Counted from the first letter of the stretch, positions 30,654 to 39,378 are shown. The stretch: DNA of 64,000 nt from Prochlorococcus marinus (GCF_001180265.1 NZ_CVSW01000010.1:124001-188000); one strand, 5' to 3'. The notes: generated by a model from the sequence alone, not told the origin. Numbers and translations: made by a program.

Positions 30654-30739
30654 AAATATTAAAAAAATAAATATGGTGTATTTGTGTGAATTAAATATTT
30701 TTGGAAATTATAAATTATAAATAAGTGAAATTCTTTTTT

Positions 30740-30868
30740 TTATTTGTTAATTTTACTCTGAGCTTTATTTGCTTTATTAATTATTTTTTTTGCTTCTTCT
30801 CTTGTAGAACATTTTTCTGCCTCAACATTTAAGTTTTTTAGTTTATTTAATTGCTTTGAAATTTTCAT
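30740..30868 (-). CDS. small lysine-rich hypothetical protein (42 aa)
   Basis: An ATG frame of 42 codons encodes a helical, very basic peptide (KQLNKLKNLNVEAEK, REEAKKIINKANKAQ) with a single Cys. There is no membrane span. It is supported only by codon pattern and a clean gap between neighbours, so it stays tentative. Confidence 0.42.
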   Translation of the reverse strand: MKISKQLNKLKNLNVEAEKCSTREEAKKIINKANKAQSKINK

Positions 30869-30950
30869 ATAAGGTAAACTTAACAAACAGAAATTAACAC
30901 ATATTTCATGAAATAGCTAAAAATATTGGTTTGCATGTGAGCCTTAATAC

Positions 30951-31487
30951 CTAAAAATAAGATTCGAGGATGGAATTATCAGAACAGTATAGAGGATGTA
31001 TTGGATTATCTTTGATTGTTTTCTTAATTAAAAGCGGTCCAAGAGGATTATCAAAATTATTTTTTCTAATTGAGTTATATTGCATTATTTTTTTTGATAT
31101 TCTTTTATTTCTATTTAGAAATCTACCTTTGTTACCCCAACCTAACCATAAATCGCAATTTTCATTTTCAGACCAGTGTTTTAAGTTTTTATAAATATGA
31201 TTATTGTTTAGATAGCCCACAGGATTTTTATGATTAAAAAGTTTTTCTGGTTTGCTTGAAATAAGAGCAAATAGATTGATTAATTTTACTTTGCCGTAAT
31301 TATTGTTTTTCGAAATCTTGATAATCTTTTTTGTTGTATTATCTAAAAAAACTTCATCAGATAATGATGGATTTAAACCAATAAAAATAATTTCCTTTGT
31401 AGATTTAGAAATCTTGTAACTTAAACTCCATCTATATAGTTTGTTAGCACTTATTAAACAATTTCTTTGTAGAAATAAATTTTTCAA
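30951..31487 (-). CDS. DUF1643 family protein
   Basis: The 178 residues match the DUF1643 pattern: FIGLNPSLSDEVFLDNTTKKI, VKLINLFAL, then NPVGYLNNN and LGWGNKG. The family is common in bacteria and phages and its activity is unknown. The start overlaps the upstream DUF2214 gene by four bases (ATGA type), so it is translationally coupled. Confidence 0.82.
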   Translation of the reverse strand: MKNLFLQRNCLISANKLYRWSLSYKISKSTKEIIFIGLNPSLSDEVFLDNTTKKIIKISKNNNYGKVKLINLFALISSKPEKLFNHKNPVGYLNNNHIYKNLKHWSENENCDLWLGWGNKGRFLNRNKRISKKIMQYNSIRKNNFDNPLGPLLIKKTIKDNPIHPLYCSDNSILESYF

Positions 31488-31969
31488 CCTAAACCTACAC
31501 CTCTAGCCATAAGAGTGGCAAACAAAGGTATTGTTGCAAAGCCTACTAATTCAGTAGTAATGATGAGTCTGAACCTCTTAACTAGATTCTCAGATATTTC
31601 TGGTAATTTATTCTTACTTAATGGAATAGCCCATAAGATATATGTTGTTGTTGGGTATAAAGAAAGTAATCCCACCAGAATATAAAGAGAAACTTTTATC
31701 CAAAACACAGGGTTACCTGTATAGAAATCACCTCCTTGGCCAAAATACTTAACACGCAAAATCCCAGTAACTAATATTGCAACTCCTGCTAAACCATAAA
31801 CCACATCTGCAATAATCATTGAGATCGTCTCATTTCTATTAAGACCTACTTTGAGAGTCAATCTTTCAAACAAAAGAGAACCGAAACACAAAATAATTCC
31901 TAAATAATGAACATATGCTACTAATGCACTTTTAGCAATTTCACCTGTTAATAAAGTTCCTAATAACAT
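31484..31969 (-). CDS. DUF2214 family membrane protein
   Basis: The 161-residue protein has four membrane helices and the DUF2214 features VAYVHYLGIILCFGSLLFERLTLK and YGLAGVAILVTGILRVKYFGQG. The His and Arg near helix boundaries could hold a cofactor, but the function is unknown. It is coupled to the DUF1643 gene by a four-base overlap. Confidence 0.82.
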   Translation of the reverse strand: MLLGTLLTGEIAKSALVAYVHYLGIILCFGSLLFERLTLKVGLNRNETISMIIADVVYGLAGVAILVTGILRVKYFGQGGDFYTGNPVFWIKVSLYILVGLLSLYPTTTYILWAIPLSKNKLPEISENLVKRFRLIITTELVGFATIPLFATLMARGVGLG

Positions 31970-32056
31970 GTTCGAGTCAAAATTTATACAATCCTAACCT
32001 CCAAATGAAGAATTTGTTTAGAAATAAATTAATAACTTAAAAGCAAGGCATTAAAT

Positions 32057-32806
32057 CTAAGACTCTAAATACCTTTTCTGGCCATCTTCAAAAAAATCCT
32101 TTTTATTCCATACTTCGATTACATCTGGGAAATGTTTTTCCATACAATTATCACAAACCCCATGACTGAATCTAATATCACTAATTTTCGAAAGATATTT
32201 TTCTAAATGCATCCAATCGCCCTCCTTATTTTTCACTTCTCTGCAATATGAACAGACAGATAAAATACCTTCCTGTTTGTGCAAGTTAGACAATGCATCT
32301 AGCAAGTTCAATGACTTTTTTCTAAGCTCTAAAAATGAAACTATTTGCTTGGATAATAATTCCATAATATTGAATTGTTGTGTAGTTAGATTTCCTGGCT
32401 TTCTATCTATTACACAAAGAGTTCCAAGTTTATTACCATCACTATTTCTAAGGGGAAAACCTGCATAAAAACGAATCTTGGGATCTCCTGTTACCAATGG
32501 ATTATTTATAAATCTTTCATCTTGGAAAGCATCATGAATAATTAATGGACTATTTTCTTTTATTGCATGGGTACAAAAAGACCAATCTCTTCTAGTTTCT
32601 GATATTTGAAGTCCTATTTTGGATTTAAACCATTGTTTATCTTTGTCTACCAAAGTCATTAAAGAAATAGGCACATTACAGGTTGTAGCAGCAATTTTTG
32701 TAATATCGTCATAACATGATTCTGGCTTGGTTCCCAAAATCCTATATTCAGCTAAAGCTTTTAATCTTCTTTCCTCTTCTTCTTTTTTTGATACAAGATT
32801 CTGCAT
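32057..32806 (-). CDS. GAF-domain protein with C-terminal CxxC region
   Basis: Residues about 25-165 form a GAF domain (ITKIAATTCNVPISLMTLVDKDKQWFKSKIG, FCTHAIKENSPLII, FYAGFPLRNSDGNKLGTLCVID). The C-terminal part carries CSYCREV and CDNCMEKHFPDV, a pattern found at the end of several cyanobacterial signalling proteins and likely to bind metal. No kinase or cyclase output domain is present, so signalling would have to go through a partner. Confidence 0.85.
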   Translation of the reverse strand: MQNLVSKKEEEERRLKALAEYRILGTKPESCYDDITKIAATTCNVPISLMTLVDKDKQWFKSKIGLQISETRRDWSFCTHAIKENSPLIIHDAFQDERFINNPLVTGDPKIRFYAGFPLRNSDGNKLGTLCVIDRKPGNLTTQQFNIMELLSKQIVSFLELRKKSLNLLDALSNLHKQEGILSVCSYCREVKNKEGDWMHLEKYLSKISDIRFSHGVCDNCMEKHFPDVIEVWNKKDFFEDGQKRYLES

Positions 32807-32937
32807 TAATCTTCACCAATAACTAAAACTTTAAAATTAAAGTTTCTTCAAAAAACTTTTTCCGTCTAATACTTAATAAAAAAAAGATAAACTTATTGAT
32901 TTGTTACTTACTGATTTATTACTTATTAATTTATTAT

Positions 32938-34185
32938 TTAATGATTTAACTTTGAGACTGCCATCCCAGCGATCCATCCACTTGTCCAACAATGTTGAAA
33001 ATTAAATCCACCTGTGATCCCATCAACATCCAAAACTTCTCCAGAAAAAAATAACCCAGGACAAATTAAGCTCTCCATACTTTTAAAATTAACCTCATTA
33101 ATTTTTACCCCTCCCGAAGTAACAAATTCCTCTCCAAATGGACCTTTGCTCGAAATTATATATTTATCCCTCATTAGAATATTTATCATTTTCTCCCTTT
33201 CATCCGCCAGTAAATCAGCCCACTTTTTCTCTTTATCAATACCTATTTTCTTTAATAAAAAAATCCATAATCTTTTTGTTAATAGTGGAACAGGTCTACT
33301 GTTAATTAGATTTACCTTCCCTTTGTTTAATCTTAAATAATTAACTTTTTCTTTTAAGTCCTTATAACTTAAAGAAGACCATTTAATGATTAGGTTAAAT
33401 TTATATTTTTGGCTATAAAGTTCCCTTGCTGCAATGGATGAAAGTTTTAATACTGCTGGCCCACTAAAACCCCAATGAGTTATTAGTAAATCGCCTCTAT
33501 TTTGAAAATTCTTATTATTTAATTTAATTTCTATATCTATGCCCTTTATCGATACCCCACTACATTCATCCAAATTTGGTTCTTGTGTAGAAAAAGTAAA
33601 AAGCGATGGGACGGGTTTAACAATATTATGTCCAAGATTTTGAGCTAATTTATATCCGCTTGGATTACCTCCAGTTGAAAGAGCAATATTTTTTGAAATT
33701 ACCTTTTCTTTTTTAAGACTAAAAATATTGAATATATTATCTGGAGTTTTTAAAATTTCTTTTACAAAAAATTTTGTTAATATCTCTACGTTTTTTGATA
33801 AAGCAGTTTTTCTCAAACAATCAATAACATCTAAAGAAGAATTAGATACTGGGAATACTCTTAGATCTTCCTCTATTTTTAATTTTAACCCTTTTTTCTC
33901 AAACCAATCATATACATCTCCAGCTGCAAAACGATTAAATGATTCCAAGAGCTTAATTCCACCTCTGGGGTAATTATCAACGAGTTCATTCGGTATCCAT
34001 GTCGCATTAGTGACGTTACATCTTCCACCTCCACTAATCCTTACTTTCTCCATAAGTTTTGAAGTGCCTTCAAGAATTATTATTCTTTTTACTCCATGTT
34101 CAGCAGCAGTAATTGCTGTCATAAAGCCAGCTGCACCTCCTCCAACAACTGCTAAATCAAAAGGTTCCAAAAACTTATTATTCAA
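32938..34185 (-). CDS. BaiN/HI0933-type NAD(P)/FAD-dependent oxidoreductase
   Basis: The 415-residue flavoprotein has the FAD loop AVVGGGAAGFMTAITAAEHG, the family mark SGGGRCNVTN and the C-terminal FSGEVLDVDGITGGFNFQ. Members include the clostridial bile-acid reductase BaiN, but in cyanobacteria the substrate is unknown. The length is usual for the family. Repeated GATTTATTA-like tandem sequence just upstream of the stop (32895-32940) is low-complexity. Confidence 0.9.
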   Translation of the reverse strand: MNNKFLEPFDLAVVGGGAAGFMTAITAAEHGVKRIIILEGTSKLMEKVRISGGGRCNVTNATWIPNELVDNYPRGGIKLLESFNRFAAGDVYDWFEKKGLKLKIEEDLRVFPVSNSSLDVIDCLRKTALSKNVEILTKFFVKEILKTPDNIFNIFSLKKEKVISKNIALSTGGNPSGYKLAQNLGHNIVKPVPSLFTFSTQEPNLDECSGVSIKGIDIEIKLNNKNFQNRGDLLITHWGFSGPAVLKLSSIAARELYSQKYKFNLIIKWSSLSYKDLKEKVNYLRLNKGKVNLINSRPVPLLTKRLWIFLLKKIGIDKEKKWADLLADEREKMINILMRDKYIISSKGPFGEEFVTSGGVKINEVNFKSMESLICPGLFFSGEVLDVDGITGGFNFQHCWTSGWIAGMAVSKLNH

Positions 34186-34334
34186 TATGCTTCAATCTGA
34201 TAATAGCAAGGAGTTACAAAGAAAAATTACTACACAAAATATAAAACTATATAATAAATAGCTGCAATTAACTTATTTTTAAATTTCTAAAAGAAATCAA
34301 CGCAGTCGTTATTCTTATGCTTTAACTTAATTAA

Positions 34335-34571
34335 ATGAGCTTAATATTTTCTTACGTTAAATATTCTGAGGCCAGTTTTCCTATGACTGGACAATATACT
34401 GCTCTTCTTTTAATAACTTCTGTTATTTGGATTCTGCTTTGGTTTGGATATAGACAAAATAAGATAAATGATGAGCTCAAGAAAAAAGAAAAAGAAGAAA
34501 GAATTAATGCGAAAATTCAAAGAAGAAAGAAGTTAGAGAGTTTGTACCCTACTAATAAAAAAACTGTTTAA
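34335..34571 (+). CDS. small membrane protein with charged coiled-coil tail (78 aa)
   Basis: One membrane helix (about residues 22-41, YTALLLITSVIWILLWFGY) is followed by a highly charged helix (ELKKKEKEERINAKIQRRKK) that could be a coiled coil. The start at 34335 gives 16 residues before MTGQYTA; the ATG at 34383 is an alternative. The function is unknown. Confidence 0.62.
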   Translation: MSLIFSYVKYSEASFPMTGQYTALLLITSVIWILLWFGYRQNKINDELKKKEKEERINAKIQRRKKLESLYPTNKKTV

Positions 34572-34588
34572 AATGAATTTTTGAAAAT

Positions 34589-34687
34589 ATGAAAAAAATT
34601 AATTTCAAATCACTAATTCAGTACTTACCGGGGATTTTGATTCTTATTTATGTATTCTTTTTAGCATTAACTCAATTTATAAAATAA
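34589..34687 (+). CDS. tiny single-span membrane protein (32 aa)
   Basis: The frame of 32 codons encodes a basic start (MKKINFKS) and one hydrophobic helix (LPGILILIYVFFLALTQF). It begins 17 bases after the previous gene's stop and ends 21 bases before the permease. Size and make-up resemble small photosynthetic or quality-control subunits, but no family can be named. Confidence 0.5.
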   Translation: MKKINFKSLIQYLPGILILIYVFFLALTQFIK

Positions 34688-34708
34688 AATTTTTAAAAAT
34701 TATTCGTT

Positions 34709-35581
34709 TTGATTGGAATCCTTTCTGCTTTTGGAGCTGCTACATCTTGGACATATGCGTGCTTTATTTGGCGCGCGCAAACTCAAAAATATAAATCAAT
34801 AGATATTAATTTAATAAAAAATATAATAGCTTTTTTAATTTTTATACCTGCTTTTATCAATCTAAGTTCTACAACTGCATTAAAAAACATATTTATACTA
34901 TTAATTAGTGGAATAATAGGTATTGGTTTAGGTGATACTTTCTATTTAAAGTCACTACAAACAATTGGCACAAGAAAAACTTTATCTATAGAGACTCTTT
35001 CTCCGTTAATGGCAGCTTTGTCAGGGGAATTTTTTATTAATGAAAATTTAACAACTAAATCATGGGTTGGAATAATTATAGTAACGATTTCGCTATTCAT
35101 AATTCTCAGAAAAGGTAACGATTTTAAAGAGGAAAACCCTCCTTTCTCAGAAAAAAATAACTTTAAGATTTTTGCTTTTCCTTTTTTATCAGTTTTATGT
35201 GCTGTTCTTGGAGGTCTTTTATCAAGGATGGTTTTCCTTCAAAGCAATTTATCCCCTTTCCTTACAACTGAAATAAGATTATTAGGTGCAATAATTTTTT
35301 TGATTAGTCTAAAAGGATTTAAGATTAATTTTTTCTTAAAAAACATAGACAAAAAACAACAAAAAAGATTTTTTATTTCAATACTTCTTGGAACAAATAT
35401 AGGAATATTTCTACAACAAGTTGTGTTTAAAACCCTTCCCATAGGGGTAGGATGGGCTTTATTAAGCACATCTCCAGTAATTTCCTTATTTTTTGCTAAG
35501 AATGAGGAAAGAGAAATTACCAAAAAAATAATATTTTTTACTTGTTTTTTATTTTTTGGCTTGACATTAATAATTCTTTAA
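34709..35581 (+). CDS. EamA/DMT superfamily permease
   Basis: The 290-residue protein has about ten membrane helices in two EamA repeats. In the first repeat LGDTFYLKSLQTIGTRKTL and SIETLSPLMAALSGEFF are typical; the second ends with WALLSTSPVISLFFAKNEERE. It probably exports or imports a small metabolite; the substrate is unknown. The start is TTG at 34709 (MIGILSAFGAATSW). Confidence 0.85.
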   Translation: MIGILSAFGAATSWTYACFIWRAQTQKYKSIDINLIKNIIAFLIFIPAFINLSSTTALKNIFILLISGIIGIGLGDTFYLKSLQTIGTRKTLSIETLSPLMAALSGEFFINENLTTKSWVGIIIVTISLFIILRKGNDFKEENPPFSEKNNFKIFAFPFLSVLCAVLGGLLSRMVFLQSNLSPFLTTEIRLLGAIIFLISLKGFKINFFLKNIDKKQQKRFFISILLGTNIGIFLQQVVFKTLPIGVGWALLSTSPVISLFFAKNEEREITKKIIFFTCFLFFGLTLIIL

Positions 35582-35658
35582 ACTCTGCGTTAATGTAAAA
35601 AATACTCATGTTAATAAAAATCAAATTAAATAAAATTACCCTATAAACACTCAAAACA

Positions 35659-35781
35659 ATGAAAACATTAAAGAAAAAAAGACTCGGCACATTGGAAGTT
35701 TATGTTATTTTTTTAAGCTGCATTTATGTAGGCTTTATAGGTTATAAATCTCTATTAAATGTTTTATTTACTTGGAATTAA
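35659..35781 (+). CDS. small single-span membrane protein (40 aa)
   Basis: The 40-codon ATG frame has a basic N-terminus (MKTLKKKRLG) and a single helix (VYVIFLSCIYVGFIGY). It overlaps the converging 44-aa gene by four bases. The function is unknown. Confidence 0.5.
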   Translation: MKTLKKKRLGTLEVYVIFLSCIYVGFIGYKSLLNVLFTWN

Positions 35782-35912
35782 TTAATTCTTTCTATTGATT
35801 TAATCAATTTACCTCCATCTTGGTCATCATCATCGTTTGAAGCGAAAAATAAAAAAAATATTCCTAGAGAAGCTATAGATAGCGAAATTGACAATACAGA
35901 AAGCTCATCCAT
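35778..35912 (-). CDS. small membrane protein with acidic DDDDQDGG tail (44 aa)
   Basis: One helix (about residues 5-24, SVLSISLSIASLGIFFLFF) is followed by NDDDDQDGGKLIKSIERIN. The same acidic turn, DDQDGG-x-LI, ends the membrane part of the protein at 37052-37234, so the two appear related. The function is unknown; an acidic, Gly-turned tail beside a membrane suggests metal or partner binding. Confidence 0.55.
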   Translation of the reverse strand: MDELSVLSISLSIASLGIFFLFFASNDDDDQDGGKLIKSIERIN

Positions 35913-36031
35913 AAATTAGAAATTTTTTTTATGATAAACGAAAAAACATAAAAGACAGTAAAGAAATACACATTCTCGAAAATAAATATTTCTTTTATTT
36001 GTAAAATGAAAAAACACATCCGAACTATTTC

Positions 36032-36307
36032 GTGAAAGTTCTAATATCTTCTCCCTGTAGTGCAAGCGTAATAATTCAGTATGGAATAAAAAGTTGGCCT
36101 ATTTGGGAATGTGAGCCAAGCAAATTTCAATGGAATTATGATGATAAGGAAATTTGCTTAATTATTGAAGGTCAAGCGAAAATAAGTACCCAAAACGGTG
36201 ACATTTACGTGATTAAATCTGGAGATCTAGTTGAGTTTCCTGCTGGACTTAGCTGCGAATGGGAAGTAACCAAAAGTATTAAAAAACATTATCGATTGGG
36301 TAGCTAA
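36032..36307 (+). CDS. small cupin protein (EutQ/DUF861-like)
   Basis: The 91-residue single-domain cupin has the pattern WECEPSKFQWNYDDKEICLIIEGQAKI then GDIYVIKSGDLVEFPAGLSCEWEV. Metal-binding His residues of classical cupins are mostly replaced. The start is GTG at 36032. The substrate is unknown. Confidence 0.8.
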   Translation: MKVLISSPCSASVIIQYGIKSWPIWECEPSKFQWNYDDKEICLIIEGQAKISTQNGDIYVIKSGDLVEFPAGLSCEWEVTKSIKKHYRLGS

Positions 36308-36399
36308 ATTTAAGAAAAAAGATTTTTTCTTTATTTACTGTTAAGTCATTGCAGATAAAATATAGTTAGTAAAAAATTTTCAAAAAGGAAACTAATATT

Positions 36400-36570
36400 A
36401 TGCCTTTTACTGATCAAGAATATTTTGAGGTTATCGAAAAAAACGAAATAGTAAAAAAGGCCTTTGAAAATATCAAGCAAACTTGCATTGATTTACAAAA
36501 ACAAACAAATTGTCCTGAAGAGGATCTAAAAGATTTTCTTGAGTTTATTTCTAAACAATGGAATAAGTAA
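36400..36570 (+). CDS. small helical hypothetical protein (56 aa)
   Basis: The ATG frame of 56 codons is preceded by AAAAGGAAAC, a fair ribosome site. The protein is soluble, acidic and helical with two Cys residues (KQTCIDLQKQTNCPEEDL). The function is unknown; the codon pattern and ribosome site support it as real. Confidence 0.6.
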   Translation: MPFTDQEYFEVIEKNEIVKKAFENIKQTCIDLQKQTNCPEEDLKDFLEFISKQWNK

Positions 36571-36634
36571 TAATTAACAAGCCTCTAAAAGGCTAAATTT
36601 AAAATTTCAATCTAGTTTTCTAAGAGAATAAGTT

Positions 36635-36766
36635 CTAATCTAATTCCTTTTTTGGTTTCGTATTGATACTGGAAGTTCCCTTAGCAGCAGAAACGAAGAA
36701 AAAGAATCCTACAATTCCTGATATACCAAATATCGCAGCCAAGGGATCAAAAGTGAAAGAAAACAT
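36635..36766 (-). CDS. small single-span membrane protein (43 aa)
   Basis: One Gly- and Phe-rich helix (about residues 8-28, PLAAIFGISGIVGFFFFVSA) is followed by KGTSSINTKPKKELD. The function is unknown. The N-terminus MFSFTFDP is reminiscent of small thylakoid subunits, but nothing decisive is visible. Confidence 0.52.
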   Translation of the reverse strand: MFSFTFDPLAAIFGISGIVGFFFFVSAAKGTSSINTKPKKELD

Positions 36767-37051
36767 AGAAATTTATAAAATCAAGATAAATAATAGTTTT
36801 TGAATCAAAATTGTACAATTATTGTTAAGTATAAAAAATAACAATTGCGCGATTCATTATGTCATTATTAGTTTCTCAGTATGTTCAATAAAATTATTAT
36901 TCAAATTCATATTGAAGAATAAAAATATCAATACATTCCCAAGATCTATTCGTGCAAAAGAGAAAAATTATTAAAAAAATATTTATAGAAATATTGAATA
37001 ACACTACCGAGAGAATCCACAATTATTGTTTCTTTAGATTAGTATCAAATT

Positions 37052-37234
37052 ATGACAGAATTGTATTCAGCCTCTTCCTCAGTAAGCCCTTTTACAGCAA
37101 TACTTTGGTGCCTTTACCCAATAGCAGTACTCGTGATCATTGAATTACTTCTTGGTGGTGGGTTTGATGATGATAATAATGATGACCAAGATGGAGGAAT
37201 GCTCATACCTGCATACTCCAGACCTAATGCTTGA
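37052..37234 (+). CDS. small membrane protein with acidic DDQDGG tail (60 aa)
   Basis: One helix (about residues 13-35, PFTAILWCLYPIAVLVIIELLLGG) is followed by an acidic segment GFDDDNNDDQDGGMLIPAY. The DDQDGG-x-LI motif is shared with the protein at 35778-35912. The overlapping frame 36952-37143 has no comparable features. The function is unknown. Confidence 0.65.
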   Translation: MTELYSASSSVSPFTAILWCLYPIAVLVIIELLLGGGFDDDNNDDQDGGMLIPAYSRPNA

Positions 37235-37281
37235 AGTTTTTTTGAATTTAAAAATACAAACCCAAAAAAATTTTAAGTAAA

Positions 37282-37422
37282 TTGACCAACAATATTGATA
37301 CGAATCTCATTTCCCTAATTACACTTACCATTTTTATCATTTCCTCTCTCTCATGGCTGGTCTTAAAAACCCTTAAAGAAGGTAGAAAAGCTCTTAAAGA
37401 AGCAAATAAAGATAAATCATAA
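37282..37422 (+). CDS. small single-span membrane protein (46 aa), TTG start
   Basis: The frame has one helix (ISLITLTIFIISSLSWLVL) and a basic, helical tail (KTLKEGRKALKEANKDKS). The only usable start is TTG at 37282. I believe similar short proteins recur in Prochlorococcus genomes, but cannot check. The function is unknown. Confidence 0.55.
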   Translation: MTNNIDTNLISLITLTIFIISSLSWLVLKTLKEGRKALKEANKDKS

Positions 37423-37672
37423 AATCTCAAAAATCATTTTAAAATAAAGAATTTTCATTAAATTTATAAAACTCTTAGACTTATAAGTCTTACTAACAAA
37501 AAAGATATATGCCTAAAATTTAAAAACTTTTCCTTCTGAAAGTTTTAGAAAAACAAAAAAACCTAAAAAAAATACTAGAATTTCTATGATTGCTAACTTA
37601 AACAGTTACCAATCTATTGATATCTCTTTTTTGTAAAAGGGCCTCTCTTCGTAATTACTTTAATAAATAAAG
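37423..37672. other. intergenic stretch with two short hairpins
   Basis: This 250-base AT-rich gap holds a palindrome AGACTTATAAGTCT near 37478 and a stem AAAACTTT/AAAGTTTT near 37530. Neither is followed by a clean T-run. They could be weak terminators of the 46-aa gene; I see no convincing gene here. Confidence 0.4.
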
Positions 37673-37768
37673 ATGCATCTAAATTCTTTACTTTATATTT
37701 GCTCTATATCTTTATTCATTTATATAATGGCGCTATTTTGGAGAGACTTGCCAAATCAAAAAAAGTAA
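37673..37768 (+). CDS. tiny single-span membrane protein (31 aa)
   Basis: The frame of 31 codons encodes one helix (LLYICSISLFIYIMALFW) and a short hydrophilic end RDLPNQKK. The size is like that of single-helix photosystem or cytochrome b6f subunits, but the sequence matches none I know. Confidence 0.42.
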   Translation: MHLNSLLYICSISLFIYIMALFWRDLPNQKK

Positions 37769-37849
37769 ATAAATAATTAATATTAATTTTGTTGCTTATC
37801 AAAATAAATTGAGTTATTAATTTAATATTGGATTTAATTTTTTATATAA

Positions 37850-38008
37850 ATGCTGAAAAAACCTTCAAACAACAATATATTCTCAGAAAATACAAGTATT
37901 TCAAAAGAAAAGATAATTTGCAAAGATGGATTCTGTTCCTTGCCAAATCAAGATGAGATCCCAAAACAAGATTCAAATGATATGAATTTATTTGATCCTA
38001 TTGAGTAA
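37850..38008 (+). CDS. small soluble protein with CKDGFC motif (52 aa)
   Basis: The 52-residue frame is hydrophilic with a central IICKDGFCSLPNQDE. The CxxxxC pair could bind metal or form a disulfide. There is no membrane segment or signal peptide. The function is unknown. Confidence 0.5.
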   Translation: MLKKPSNNNIFSENTSISKEKIICKDGFCSLPNQDEIPKQDSNDMNLFDPIE

Positions 38009-38069
38009 ATAACATCTTGATAAATTGAAGATTAAATTGATAATGTTAAATTCTTTAAATTTTTAATTT

Positions 38070-38405
38070 ATGCTTGATGATTTTATAAATGCATATAAAT
38101 ATTTTTGGATTAAAGCTACCGACTTCAAAGGATTCACATCTAGATCGGACTGGTGGTTAGTTCAATTAGCGAATCTTTTAATCTCTTTCCTAACTATCCC
38201 AACATTTTTAAAAACGTTTGGTTTCAATGCTTATGGACTAGTTTGTATCATTCCTCAAATAGCTATTGATATAAGAAGAATCAGAGATTTTGGAAAAGAT
38301 TGGAAATGGATCTTTATTAATTTAATACCTATCTTCGGATGGATCTTGTGGTTCATCTGGTTAGGTTTTGGTAAGACCGGTAATGGGAAAAATAAACTTA
38401 TATAG
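38070..38405 (+). CDS. DUF805 family membrane protein
   Basis: The 111-residue protein has the DUF805 start YKYFWIKATDFKGFTSRSDWWLVQLANLL, then helices separated by DIRRIRDFGKDWKWIF and a last helix ending WFIWLGFGKTGNG. The function is unknown; members occur widely, often near stress or phage-related genes. It is shorter at the third helix than typical members. Confidence 0.85.
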   Translation: MLDDFINAYKYFWIKATDFKGFTSRSDWWLVQLANLLISFLTIPTFLKTFGFNAYGLVCIIPQIAIDIRRIRDFGKDWKWIFINLIPIFGWILWFIWLGFGKTGNGKNKLI

Positions 38406-38416
38406 AAATTAAATCT

Positions 38417-38734
38417 TTATTTTTTTCTTTTTTTGAAATCGACAAATCTTACTTTATTTCTTAATTTTATTTGTTTTTCAAGAATTCTGAACACATGCAT
38501 CTCGCATTCAGTTAATTTAAGAAACTGATCGAGTGTATCCTGATCTTCTTCGTCAAAATCCTCGAAAACTTCTGAAATAGCAATACTGTTTCTAGAAATA
38601 AAATCCTCTGCAACATCTATTGGATTCTTGCCTGATTCGAAATCCTGAAAAGCTTCATAAGAATTGAGTTCTCTCGTTAACCATTTAAACCATGGTTCAT
38701 TTTTATTATGTTTTTTATCTATTATTTTCTTCAT
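38417..38734 (-). CDS. hypothetical protein (105 aa), paralogue of the gene at 27709-27975
   Basis: The soluble, acidic, helical protein shares WFKWLTREL, IDVAEDFISRN and LDQFLKLTECEMHVFR spacing with the 88-aa protein. A basic tail (KLRNKVRFVDFKKRKK) is unique to this copy. It converges with the DUF805 gene. The function is unknown. Confidence 0.65.
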   Translation of the reverse strand: MKKIIDKKHNKNEPWFKWLTRELNSYEAFQDFESGKNPIDVAEDFISRNSIAISEVFEDFDEEDQDTLDQFLKLTECEMHVFRILEKQIKLRNKVRFVDFKKRKK

Positions 38735-38887
38735 AAAAAATTTTTACTAATTTAATCATTATTAGTTATTCATTCTTTGACAGCTGTACAAATACTTATT
38801 TTTTGTTTATGAGATAGCTAGAATTTATCTTAGTAAAGTACATTATCAATTCCATTTTACTACTTTCCTTCATCTCCAATTTAAATA

Positions 38888-39047
38888 ATTGGTACTCTAG
38901 GCATTGCAGTAGCGATAGCAGTTTTTTTTCCTCTTAGCATAATATTACAATTCTCCTTTAAACAAAGAGTGCTCAGAAAAGAAAAAATCCTTAATTAAGG
39001 AACAAAAAGAATTAAATGAAAGATTAGAAAAAATAGAACAAGAATAA
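38888..39047 (+). pseudogene. possible broken small membrane/coiled-coil gene
   Basis: From an ATT codon at 38888 a frame encodes a hydrophobic helix (GIAVAIAVFFPLSIIL) and a basic stretch, then stops at 38998. In the next frame a charged helix (SLIKEQKELNERLEKIEQE) continues to 39047. Removing one A from the run at 38982-38987 would join them. The missing ATG and the frameshift suggest decay, or a homopolymer error. Confidence 0.35.
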
Positions 39048-39144
39048 AAAAATTTATAAAAATAACTCTTAAATAGAGATGAGTGAATGATCTCGAATTC
39101 AAGACCTTAATTTTTTAAACAGGAATTTTGGTCTATAAGAAGTT

Positions 39145-39300
39145 ATGGACAAAGATCATCTTATTGAGTTAATTTCTAATAGTCTTCTTTACGAGAGCAA
39201 AAATTCTGACTCTACTAAGAATCTTAGTGACTTTAAAAATTACTTAGAGAGATTAAATCTAGATCAATTGAGAACAATGTCTAAAGAATTTATTCTTTAG
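39145..39300 (+). CDS. small acidic hypothetical protein (51 aa)
   Basis: An ATG frame of 51 codons encodes a soluble helical protein (DHLIELISNSLLYE then LSDFKNYLERLNLDQLRTMS). It lies 78 bases upstream of the first desaturase. The function is unknown. Confidence 0.5.
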   Translation: MDKDHLIELISNSLLYESKNSDSTKNLSDFKNYLERLNLDQLRTMSKEFIL

Positions 39301-39378
39301 TATGATTTTTAAAAATTTTATTGTTTATTAAATAATCAATACTTTTTAAAAATTGTTAGTATCAAAAAAAAGGTAAAT

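Noticed and set aside
36952..37143. Plus-strand 63-aa frame
   Set aside because: Overlaps the acidic-tail gene at 37052 and shows no consistent features.
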